A DNA stretch of 64,000 nucleotides from Ascidia mentula (Eukaryota > Chordata > Ascidiacea > Phlebobranchia > Ascidiidae). Location of the stretch: positions 11,607,001-11,671,000 of the forward strand of contig OX387202.1 in assembly GCA_947561715.1 (NCBI GenBank), in the 5' to 3' direction. The notes beneath the pieces were generated by a model, which was not told the origin of the DNA, did not search any database, and saw only the letters and a program-made list of their open reading frames with translations. This document shows positions 37,901 through 47,933 of this stretch, piece after piece (the stretch's first letter is position 1; each line of letters starts with the position of its first letter). The position numbers and the translations under genes are program-made.

Positions 37901-40900
37901 TAGGACACCAATGCCTTTGGCTACTTTGCTGCAGACCAAATCAATATGTTTTTTCCAGGTGAGATCGTGATCTATCGTGATTCCAAGATATTTGGTGAAT
38001 TGTACTTGTTCCAATTGATGACCATTGAGTGTTAGATGGAAGGTAGGTGTGGATTTGTGATGGTTTCCAAACAACATATACTTTGTTTTGAGAAAATTTA
38101 GAGAAAGTTTATTTGTATCAAGCCAATTTTTCACTTCCCTTATTTCCTTGTTTACAGATTCTTGCAGGGTATGTAGGGTTTTGGCTGACAACCAGAGGCA
38201 AGTGTCATCCGCAAATAATCTGGTGTTGAATGAAGTGGAGTTCGGCAGGTCATTTATGTATATTAAGAAAAGCAGGGGACCAAGGATTGAACCCTGTGGG
38301 ACGCCACATGAGATGTCTTGCAACGTTGATCTTTCTTGATGCACCATCGTATATTGTTTTCTTTGTTGTAGGTAGCTTTGAAGAAAATGGCAAGTTGTCC
38401 CTCGAAAACCATAAAACTGTAATTTTTGAAGGAGTATGGTGTGGTTTACTGTGTCGAATGCTTTGGCTAGGTCTAGGAAAATTGTGCATGTTACATAATT
38501 TTTATCATTGGCTTCAATAATATTCTCATGTATTTCAGCTACAGTCATGCTGGTGGAGTGGGATGACCTAAATCCGTTTTGAAATTTTGACAATAGCTGA
38601 TATTTCTCCAAGTAGTTTACCATTCGTTTGTATATGAGTTTTTCAAAAATTTTTGCAAGTATTGGAAGAATGGAGATTGGTCGATAGTTACTTTTTGTTT
38701 GCATATCACCCCCTTTGTGTAGGGGCAGCACTTTTGCCACTTTTAAACAGTCGGGAAAAGTACATCTGGCTATGCAGGTATTGTAAAGATTACATAAAAT
38801 TGGTGTCAGTGTCGGAGCTGCTAGTTTTATGAGCTTTATTGGGAGGTCATATGGACCAGTAGCCTTATTTGTGTGTAGCATTGAAATTGTGTTGAAAACT
38901 TCGTTCTCCTCTATGTCCATAAAGACAAAGGAATTTGATGTAGAGTTCTTTAAGTAGTTAAGTGGTGACAGAAGTGTAGGTTGGATTGATGATGCCATGT
39001 CATTTCCAATACTTGCAAAATAATTGTTAAATGTATTTGCCATGTCAATGTGGTTTGTTATCAAAATGTTGTTGTCAATAATTTGAGATGTGAATTGTGA
39101 TTTTTTCTTGTTATGTGAGGTCAAATTGTTAATTATTTTCCATGTTGCCTTGCTGTTGCCTTTGTTTAGATCAAAAAGTGTTTTATAGTGATAATGTTTT
39201 GCAGTCCTGATGATGTTTTTTAGTTTATTTGCATATGTTTTGTATTTGGTTGTTATTAATTTGTTTTGTATGCATTTTTTGTACAATTTGTTTTTCTTTT
39301 TTACATATTTTAATATACCCTTTGTTAGCCATGGTTTATTGATATGGTGTTCTGTAATGACTGTTGTGTGAGGAGGAGCATGCTGGTCAAATGTGTTTTG
39401 GAGGTGAGTGATTAAAATTTTACATTTTATATGAACATTTGTTTCATGTGATACGGCATTGCTGATTTTAATGATATCTTCCATGAACTGTTTTAAGTTG
39501 AATTGCCTGTAGTTTCTAATTGTTTTGCAAGATTTCAGAGTGGTTATACAGTATATGTATGTTGAGTTTGATATTTTGTTGCGGTCATTTTTATGTTACT
39601 CATCAATTACATATGCTGGTATTTGTTCGTGTAAATTGCCACCTTTTCGTGTTTCTCTAGTTCTGCCCAAGTCGGATTTCTCAGATTTTTGAGATTCTTC
39701 TCCAGCTTCGACTTCGCGCAGAATCCACTCATAATCGATTTCAACAAGGAACTGAACGGTAAGCTTCATAACACCACAATTCACAAACGACACGAACTAA
39801 GCAGTATCCATGTGTTCTAAGCTACACATGCCGTTTCGGTTATCAGGGTGTCAAAATAAAATAAACAGTACTATTTTCCTGATACTGTTAATGTGCTCCG
39901 TGGTTTAATATTTCTATGTTTTACTATGGCTGTGTGCATTTTCCTAATTCTGTAATTTATAACAACCATCTTTGCCTCTCCTCAATATTAATGTTTATAC
40001 ACAGCGTCCGACTACGAGTCAATATCGGAACATTTCAAGCAAAGTCGGGACGCCCTGCCGCCTATGTCCATTTTTACGTCCAAGGAAAGGACGCAGTCCC
40101 TTTGGACGGCTGAGAAACCGAGCGCTGTTATTTTGAGGAGGTTTAAAGATTTATCCAAACTTTGCCTCGATTCTGCTGAGTCATGCTTGTCTTGTACGGC
40201 CGAAAGGGATTTGTCAGTGAGTCAGCAAAGTACATTTTTTTATTGTTTTAAGTCGTTGATGTATAGAACAAGTAACCATGACAATAAGGTGATCGTCCCA
40301 ACCCCGGCCAGCGGGCCAAAACTGGGCCGTTTGGTCTCGCAAACTGGCCCGCCAGGAATTTGTATGAATCACGGTTCGGCCTACATTGTAATTTTAGTAC
40401 ACATTGGTTTGCTATTTGCTTTCAAACGTTAATTAACGCAAATAGGGTGGTTCCTCTTTGTACGGCCCATCGACCCCGTCTGCCACATTTTTCATCATTT
40501 GTGGTCTGTAAATAGAGAAGTTTGCCTACAACTGATCTGAACTCTTTTTACTTCATAATGGAAACGACCTAACTTTTATGTAAAAGATTTTATATTTTTC
40601 AGGCAATTTTTATGCCAAACCTCTCCGTTTACGACGTCATAATTCATTTGAGGCCGCGTTGGTTGCCAAGGCGACACGAGCAAATCGTTCAGCGTGACAT
40701 CGGAAAAAGTATTCACCACAGTGATGATGACGAATTCGTGACGTCACGAGTGCTACCAGTGCTCGGTTTTGACCCCGTTCAAATTTACCTGACCGACTTA
40801 GAGGTTTGTTCCGTTTGCAGACGTAATAATATTTAACTGTGACGTCACAATGGGTTCCTTGTGCCTTTAGAACTGCTTTGGAGACCTCGCATTGTTTTTT

Positions 40901-41192
40901 CACGATTCTAATGGCGGTTCTGTTATTGGAGTTTTATGGAGGCCGAAAGCTTTTGAGACGAGGCATTTTAAGGTGAGCGCTTGTAACGCTTTGATCAGCA
41001 GCAATTTTAACTGTTATTTAACAATTTTGTATCCTTTAACAATAAAAGTTTGGTATTTAGCTGACTGTAACAAATATTACCGTATTTTTTACATAACTTT
41101 TTCCTTAGCTCTCATCCGCGGCTTGCGTGTCGGAGGAGGGAAAGTGCGCCCCAAATGTCGGAGGAGGGAAAGTGCGCCCCAAGTGTTCATAA
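32077..41192 (+). CDS. NOL6: NOL6 (Nrap/Utp22), C-terminal half in ten exons
   Basis: Nucleolar protein 6, the animal homologue of yeast Utp22, is an SSU-processome component acting in early 18S rRNA processing in the nucleolus. Exons: about 32,077-32,198 (start uncertain), 32,674-32,794, 33,486-33,643, 33,919-34,082, 34,367-34,519, 39,685-39,758, 40,005-40,216, 40,603-40,803, 40,871-40,972 and a last exon from 41,109. All junctions are GT-AG and every phase fits its neighbour. Family landmarks appear in order: LPLSITNLQG, MEGSGKWPQEAQALRRLKAAF, KDGFVFRV-like DGFVFR, PAFSGACRLAKRWV, FLRFFSSFDF, YDVIIHLRPRWLPRRH, VLPVLGFDP, GDLALFFHD and GVLWRPKAF. Roughly the N-terminal half of the usual ~1,150-residue protein is not found. 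The last exon has a 28-bp duplication (41,128-41,183), so the annotated splice leads to an early TAA at 41,190; the conserved frame would end at 41,271. Possibly a partial or damaged copy, or rescued by an internal acceptor. Confidence 0.88.
34899..34937. repeat. (ATA)n microsatellite
   Basis: About 13 perfect ATA repeats in a NOL6 intron, followed by a T-rich stretch. Confidence 0.95.
35147..35260 (+). repeat. Inverted repeat pair, left arm
   Basis: Starts CATAGAATACTAAAACATGG and ends GATTTTGGTGTTTTT. It matches the reverse complement of 37,116-37,219 at high identity apart from a ten-base block (CCGCTGAAAATGCGCC against CTTTTC). It lies in the large NOL6 intron, 1.9 kb from its partner. 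Likely two oppositely oriented copies of one repeat, or arms of a larger element. Confidence 0.85.
36311..36382. repeat. Cluster of TTAATCC palindromes
   Basis: Within 72 bases the words GGATTAA, TTAATCC and GGATTA recur in both orientations, ending GGTTTAAGCCTGG and GTTAAACTGG. Ends of some DNA transposons look like this, but no matching second terminus is seen. The rest of 34,938-37,115 shows no gene. Confidence 0.5.
37116..37219 (-). repeat. Inverted repeat pair, right arm
   Basis: Reverse-complement partner of 35,147-35,260. It lies about 110 bp from the 3' end of the retrotransposon frame ending at 37,328, so it may belong to that element's 3' untranslated region or be the repeat into which the element inserted. 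Confidence 0.85.
37328..39595 (-). mobile_element. 5'-truncated non-LTR retrotransposon with open reverse transcriptase frame
   Basis: A 718-residue frame starts at the Met at 39,484; about 37 further codons are open upstream to a stop near 39,595. RT signatures are in order: SNYRPISILPILAKIFEKL, FLDLAKAFDTVNH with the catalytic Asp, GVPQGSILGPLLFLIYINDLP, and FADD at residues 424-427 (38,204-38,215), then a KYLGITID thumb region and a C-terminal domain with LSYGLLSWG. FADD in place of YADD and the overall pattern fit the CR1/L2/Jockey group; the exact clade is not assigned. The apurinic endonuclease domain that should precede the RT is missing, as expected for incomplete target-primed reverse transcription. 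It is antisense to NOL6 within a 5.2-kb intron. The frame has no internal stop, so insertion may be fairly recent. Confidence 0.92.
41128..41183 (+). repeat. 28-bp tandem duplication in the NOL6 terminal exon
   Basis: TGTCGGAGGAGGGAAAGTGC plus eight bases is present twice in a row, at 41,128 and 41,156. The orphan exon at 23,674 has it once, preceded by AAATGTCGG exactly as in the second repeat here. The net +1 frame change ends the protein at 41,192 instead of 41,271. It looks like a duplication junction between two NOL6 terminal exons. Confidence 0.9.
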
Positions 41193-41440
41193 TGTGTTGG
41201 AAGATTTCAAAATCATCGGCCAGGGTTTGGTTGAAAAAATCGAACTTCACTCCGACAAGTGGATGATTTGATTCTTTTCGCGCCTCAAAATAAAAAAAAT
41301 ATGCAAAGTCGCCAAATTGTTTTGTTTCCTGTCGAAAGTTGTCAGAGGTCGGATTTTTACGGACATGTCAGGATTTTGGTGTTAAAATATGTGTCCGGAA
41401 AAAAGTCTAAAACTGTCCAAATATGAGGAATTTTGAACAT

Positions 41441-42905
41441 GGCGCCGGCTAATCAACGTAGGTAGTTGCCGTCAAAAATATTTACAAAATTTGTCGAGGT
41501 CATTGACTACCTTACTCTTTTCGGACTTGTGCATTGACAGATATGGCAACCTAACTTATCCCTGTCTTGCAGCGGTCTTCATACTTCAAGTTAAATGCTA
41601 AAATGGTCGGTAAAATTTGGGTGCAAAATAAGTGGAGTTGATAACTTTGAATAAAAAAGCCAAAGCTAAGATGCTGTTAATCATTTTAAGCGAACGTTTC
41701 GAACCTATACTTGGTTCATCATCAGTATGGTCAGTAAAAGTTATTGTATTGGTTGCGGTGCTGGGTAATGTATAGCTATTGCGCTCGGGAAAAGTTGTAT
41801 GCGTAAACCATGTGACACGAACCCATCCACTTTTAAAGCGTGTTCTGAGTTGCGAAAAATGCCGGGCCTTTTTTTAATTGCAAATGCCACAGCAGGATCG
41901 CTCAACTGCAAACGCCTTGGCCTGATAAAAACGTAGGCCTATATCACTCAAGAAGTGCAGCGACATCAAAGCCACTCTTCGCACGCAATCCGATGAAGAG
42001 GAAAAAAGTTTTTTACATATAGCCTGAAACAATGTGCAGGGCGAATCGTAGAGGGAGGTAGTCGTTGCCAAAACACCCGCAATGGCACACAAATGTCTTG
42101 TCTTAAAATATATTTTTGTTGATCACGCTATTGTGCCTTCGTATGGCGAATGGTTGTCGCGTAGTGTATAGTTGCTAAAATTCCTCGACATGGGTGGAAG
42201 GGAATTATTTTGTGCGTGGCACTGACCGTAATGCTGGTAATGGCAGCGGTCTGTTTTGCGACAGAGGGCGTCAGTTGCGTGACACCTTACGTCATTTATA
42301 GGCCGCATATCTGCATTTCTTTGAAAACAAGTTTTGTTGGCGGGAAATATCAACCGTGTAGTTGTTTCTCTGTCACAATATAATGATGATGTAACAAACC
42401 AATCACTGACACGTGGAAAGGGGTGGAAATTTTCAGTTCAATGAGCAAATATATATGTGCAAATTTGGGCAGTTTTAGTGGAATTTTGGAATTTTTTACT
42501 TAGGAAGTTACGTTGTGCCGGGTGAAAAAGAACTAAAAAAGCAGTTCAAATTTCAGGCAATATACAGAATAATGGATTGTTTAAGGGCTGTTTATGTCCC
42601 TGTAGGCCACTGCAAGATTTCTCAGAAGGGTTTTAAATCCTTGCTGTGTTATACTGACCCATCCCTATAGGTCACAAGTCCCAACAATGGGTGTTGTTAA
42701 AAAGGATCAGTCGGCAGGTGCGTTATTGCGGAGGACCTTGAAAGTATAGGATTTCTTTCGATTTGATTGCCACATAGGTCCCTCAAATTTAATTTTGTTC
42801 GTCACACTGGCTTGCTTTCGTTTGGCAAATGGTTGGCGATCTCGTAGGCCTATCTTTTGTGAAGTCCAGTGACACCAAAGCAACTATTTCCGCACAAACC
42901 GCAAG
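41441..42905. repeat. NOL6 downstream spacer, copy c (no transposon)
   Basis: Matches spacer copies a and b from GGCGCCGGC onwards, but lacks the ~800-bp inverted-repeat element at 41,984. It carries extra bases such as CACTGACCGTAATGCTGG near 42,220. The hammerhead-like motif is at 41,696-41,725. It is the expected natural position of the spacer, directly downstream of NOL6. Confidence 0.88.
41690..41731 (-). ncRNA. Hammerhead-like motif (degenerate), spacer copy c
   Basis: CTGATGA, extra T, stem GAACC-GGTTC and GAAAC on the minus strand, as in spacer copy b. No stem I partner is visible. Confidence 0.4.
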
Positions 42906-42912
42906 TTTTTGC

Positions 42913-43130
42913 AGAGCCTGAAACAGGACGAATCGTAAATGGAACCAGTTCCCCTAGAACATACAAAATCGCCTGCAATGGCACAAAATGGGTTGTCCTA
43001 AAATTTATGTTTTTTAATCACGCTATAGCGTACCTTCGTTTGGCAAATGGTTATCTCATCGTTTGGTGTCAAAATTTCTCGACCCGGATGGCAGAAGGGA
43101 ATTACGTCGTACGTGACACCATGACTAAAA
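42913..43130. repeat. Diverged partial repeat of the spacer
   Basis: GCCTGAAACAGGACGAATCG, GCCTGCAATGGCAC and CCTTCGTTTGGCAAATGG align with 25,370-25,530 and 42,025-42,185 of the spacer, at lower identity and without large indels. It shows an older duplication inside the spacer. Confidence 0.6.
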
Positions 43131-43309
43131 AATGGCGATCTGATTTCTGGAAGGACGTCAGTTGCGTGACAACGTACGTGATAAGCGTCGACCAGGCGTA
43201 CGTGTTGGGTTATGCAAAGTCCAAACACCGTCAGTCATTTTGCATATTGCGTTCTTATTTAATGGCCAGAACAGCAGCTGCCTTCAGTTACTCCTGAACA
43301 ACCTATAGG

Positions 43310-44239
43310 TGATTGACAGTTTATTGCAATGATGAAACTATGAAAATTAGTGGTCGAAACTGAAATTAATATTGAATGTGAAAGCTTAGCAACCAGCCGA
43401 TTACAAGTCTCGAATATATTGCTGTTGAAAGTATTGTTTGTCTAAGACGCAACAAATTGAAAAAATGCCCCTGGAGCTGTCCAAGTCAGTTTATATTGTG
43501 TTTTATTAGACAAGCAAAAATATTATGCCACGATAAATAACCAGTTAGACAAGTTTCTAAATCTGTGAATATTCCAAAAGTTCGCTTGCACTTATTGAAT
43601 TCGAACCGCAAATGGCCAGTGAATATAGAGCTAGACATAAACCGACCAAAATTGTTAAGATGGTGCAGCTGAAAGCCTCGTTGAAGTGCAGCAGCCATGA
43701 AGGCAAATAGTCGAGTTGAAGAGTCACACTTGTTACATTTTACCTTGCATCAATGGACAGACGTAATTCGGCGGAACGTAATTATGTTTCGAAAAGCTGT
43801 GGTCCAGAGACCGAGATAATTCTCCGCACATATTTTCTTATTCGTATTATTCGACAAGGAATTTACTGGTGTTCACGCCATTTTACCGCAGTGAATGGAT
43901 TCATTTGAGGAGGAAACCAATATTGTAAAATAATTTTAATCGTCCACAAGAAATTTCAACATACTATAAAGTTTATTGTTACAGCAGGGAAACGGCAGTT
44001 TTATGTAGGTATGCTTTATATGTAATCAGCTGTTATATATAGTGATATATAGTCAACACAAGTGCTTTGAAGGGAGTCATTTCGTCGCGAGTTAAGTTCA
44101 CTTGGGTATCAGGAGTTGACGTGGGGGCAGAATGTTGCTGACGAGTTTGGAAAATCATGACTGCTTTAAAGGTCGTACGGACAGCTTCAGTTTAACGAAT
44201 GGCTGTAAATAAACTTTGAGATTAAAATTGAGGTCGTTC
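43310..44239. other. Non-coding stretch, nothing recognised
   Basis: No exon, RNA gene or repeat could be supported on either strand. It separates the NOL6 spacer from the partial EF-hand unit. Confidence 0.4.
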
Positions 44240-46979
44240 CTTTAATTCAAATCGGTTTGTGTACGACGCCTAATGCACATACTTGTTTGTTGGCAAGCAT
44301 TTAGCTGCGCAGAAACCTTAGCATTGAGTCGTTTTGTCACATGGGTATAAATATTTGTTACAATTAATAGTGTGTAAATCAATCTGTTGTTATGATCGTT
44401 ATGGCTACAATTAGGCTTTATCACTATCACTCACTTAAATTGATCCTATATATATCAGAAAAAACACGATCATAACGGCAACCGCTTAGGGGTTTTGCCC
44501 AGAAGACTGTTTTGTTGATTTTGCTGCTATATCAAACAATAGTGTATGTACATATCTATTTATACTGTCGTTTTAGTAGTTATTCAACAACCTTTCGCTG
44601 AATAACAACGAAACGTTTGTTAGAAGAAAGAGCAGGTCGTATAAGAACAGTGTACTGTATACATAATAAACCTTGGTGTTCGTCTCCCACCTTGTATGCA
44701 AAACAAGTACAACAGTGACTCAACAATCGTCTCTCAACGCACTTGAGCCTTTACGTAACGAGCACCCATAAGAGAAAATTCCCCACTTACCACTTTTGTA
44801 CCGTCATTGTGAAACTCGAGGGTAGTTTTTAAACAGACAACCGTTAACTGCGAAGACTTTTGGCACATTTAAATGCCAGCAGCGGTTCGGTGTGATCGTA
44901 AATTAATCTTTACAATGCAAAGATTCGTGTTTGCTGCATGGCGTAAACTTGCCGTCACATGAAAGATGTATATTCCCTGTCAGAAAATTGTGGGTTTTTC
45001 CTACCACTCGCTTTTGCCCTTATGTGAAAAGGCAAATAGAAAGTCCACTGCGAGGTCGTTTGCGCAACGCCAGCTCATTATCAATACTCGGAAAAGTACG
45101 CAATCGACAGAATTGGTTTCGTCTAAAGTCTAGCAATGCGGAACGTTTTTTCTTATGAACGTGACAGGATAGCTAGTTCTCTCGAAGAAACGTTTTGGAG
45201 CTAATTTTTTGTTTCGTGCATGTTCCCCAAAGTTTTTTAGAAACATAAATTTGACAGGGAGCATTCAGTTTTTAAATAAACAGTTTTGCTGCCCTTTTAC
45301 TTATATTGGACAGAAACTCCTAATTGCAAATAACCACAATGAGCGAATGATCAGGCTACAAGCTGCCGGAAAAAAATAGTTGATCCAGCTATTATGGGCT
45401 GCAAAGCCTGGCCTTCGAAGCCTATAAACCTAATGATTGATCTCTATATGGTAGCTGTGATCGCCGAATAAGGACCTGCGCAGTGGATTGATCATGCGAG
45501 TACATAGAACATTGCTTCGTGACAAATAACAATTATGTTTTATAAATGTCAAATGCAAATAACATATTGGTTTAATTGATTACGAAATTGGTTTCGGAGT
45601 GCAAAAAAAATTCCTGTCAAAAACACTTTTTCAGGAACAAAGAAATTCTGGCCATATGGCGTATGACTCGCGTAATTCAACAACGAGTTGATTCTGATTA
45701 AATTTATCAGTTTTTTTCAAAGATGTGTCTTGATAAACGACTATTTAGTCTTGTTGTATAGTTTGATTTTACCCATATTAAAATAAATGCAAAGTCCAAA
45801 TGGACAGCACTTGTAAAGCAAACTGTAGTGCGGGAGTAAATATTTGTGAGTTTTTCTACGAATTGCGCTTGCGACAGAGGTGTTTGTGTCGTCACTGACG
45901 TTCCTCACTAAGTTCACAGGATTCAAAGCATATTCTGATGAAAGGGTACTTGAGTCAAAACCGTGTAGTGCTTCTCAGAGTTTAAAGAGAAGACCACTCT
46001 TCTTAGATTTCATGCCATTTTGAAGTTGAATGCAAAATTTTGCGCATCTGTGTACGGTAATTTTTCATGCTATGTTAAGTACATTGGACCAAGAGTGGTC
46101 TTCTCTTTGAACATGTGTAATTCTGCCAGTTTAAAGCAAAAAAAAGAATCATTTAATCAAGCATTGGTCGCAAAGCAGAAAAATATGTCTCTTTCGTATT
46201 TGTAGGCCCTATGGTGCAGTGTTTTCGTGTGATGTTGGGTGTTATGCAAGGTGGTATAATTTGTATAATAGGTTGTTGTTGTTGTTGTTTTAATAGCTTA
46301 TGTGGAAGTAGATTTTTGCTTTTTGGACTTTGTTTTGACATTGGCGGAAATATGCAAATCAATGTACAACGCTATTGGTTGTGCGTGGCAGTCGCCGTAT
46401 ACTTAACTAAAACATCGCCGTAAATGAAAGAGCGAGTATTGGCAAATCCAGTTCTTACTGGTTTAAGAGAACCGTTTTAAAAACAGGACACATTAAGAAC
46501 TTTTCAAAATTGTTACGGCGAGTTGAATGATATTATTGACATAATCTCAAAAATACATTGAAAAAAATAAAAGGTAAAGCGGCGAAAAATTACTCATTTA
46601 AACTCGGGACTGTTTTTTTATTGAAAAAAGGGACGCTAGCGGCGAGTAATTGAAGAAAAAAGAGAGATAACAAAGATCAAAGTAAATGAAACCAGCACAA
46701 TGGCGAAAAATAAGAACAGAACGACTGATTACATTGGTACACGTCAAACAACGTACGACCACTTTCTTTATTTCGATTTTCAGTTGCTTTTTCACACAAC
46801 GAACTTTACAAGCGGAACTGTAAACCTCGTTTGCAAAAGCAGACACCCATACCGCAAACACCATTGGTCGGGTTTGAACAAACATAAGAATGTAATAACC
46901 TATTATGACGTCACAACACAACCAAACTAGCAATAAAATTCCAACTTTTAGGGATCACTAAACAATAATTAACCGGACA
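44240..46979. repeat. Downstream half of an EF-hand repeat unit (unit 1 remainder)
   Basis: Aligns with 50,950-53,738 of unit 2 and 57,709-60,497 of unit 3 with substitutions and indels. It lacks the TA-target element found there, reading CCTATATATATCAG at the insertion point. With 28,150-30,950 it would make one complete unit, so NOL6 and its spacer separate the two halves. No gene is supported. Confidence 0.85.
45984..46108. repeat. 18-bp perfect inverted repeat from a templated insertion
   Basis: AAAGAGAAGACCACTCTT at 45,984-46,001 is the exact reverse complement of 46,091-46,108. In units 2 and 3 the left arm is absent (GCTTCT joins directly to TAGATT) and the right arm is a diverged single copy. 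About 28 bases copied from the right arm were therefore inserted in reverse orientation. Confidence 0.75.
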
Positions 46980-47619
46980 TGCGGTTTCCAAAACAGAAAG
47001 TTCCTATCGCTACATATCCACAGCTAGGGAAGTAGCCACAACAACGTTTCGTAATTTTTAAGATGAAATTTATAATAGCTATCCACTCTTTTCCTCTTTA
47101 AAGTTAAGACCAAACCTAAACAAATTTTTAGCATGAACCAAAATACATAAAATCTTTTTACAATTGTGAACGTTTTTGCACAAGCGATATTGGAAATATA
47201 AGAACTAGAACTCTTCTAAATTCCCAGCGAACCATGTTAAAACGTAACTAAAATGACTAATAATACTTAAAACTCTCAGTGTTTCTTGTGAAGCAGGACC
47301 TAACTGAATGGCAAAAACGATTTCCTTATGACGCAATTTTTGATAAAAGTACACCAATATATGTAAATGTCAGAGGACCTACTTTGAATATTTTAAACGG
47401 CTTTGCCTAGCCCACAGATTGAGAACCAATGCGCTTGATGGTGGTCGTATTAAAGGGAATGAATTGCCACTGCCATGAGTCATAGGGAAAAGCCCATGAT
47501 ATGCAAAAGATTTTTTTTAATTGTTAAGGGCCGATGACCAACGAACAAACGATACAAGTTTGTTTTTTTCTAAAAAGACAACGACGGATGTGTTCGTCTT
47601 TACACAACATTAAACAAGT

Positions 47620-47626
47620 TATAAAA
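47620..47626 (+). promoter_or_regulatory. TATA-like box upstream of EF-hand copy 2
   Basis: TATAAAA in the context AAGTTATAAAACTCCACTAAC lies about 210 bp before an acceptor-like TTTGTTACAG at 47,831 and 314 bp before the start codon. It is kept in copies 3 and 4 and absent, with its surrounding ~260 bp, from copy 1. A promoter role is inferred from conservation and position only. Confidence 0.4.
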
Positions 47627-47933
47627 CTCCACTAACGCGTTCGCAGGTGTTTCAAAAGCCAGGGGACTTTAGTTTTATGGCACTCGTTTGAGCGTGACGC
47701 GTCGGGGATAAAAACTGCCTCCAACTTTTCACACAAATACGCAAAGGGAACTGCTGGAGTGCGCATGTAATTTGTTTGAAAGAACGTTTTTCCTTCTACT
47801 CTGTAACATTTTTTCATGTGTTTTGTTACAGCGTTTATTATAGTTGCAAATAACCTGAAGTTGCTCAAAGTAAGAAGTGTGTGTGTGTGCTCAAAACATC
47901 AGTTAGACTTTTACGGGTAATGTACAAATTGAA

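Noticed and set aside
38088-38520. Plus-strand frames inside the retrotransposon
   Set aside because: They are antisense shadows of the reverse transcriptase frame.
42869-43297. 142-codon frame downstream of NOL6
   Set aside because: It runs through spacer repeat sequence whose other copies (25,370 and 27,350) do not keep the frame, and shows no recognisable domain.
47632-47868. Minus-strand 78-codon frame upstream of EF-hand copies 2 and 3
   Set aside because: In copy 4 (61,085-61,327) the frame is shifted and its C-terminal part changes. Its presence in copies 2 and 3 only reflects their identity.
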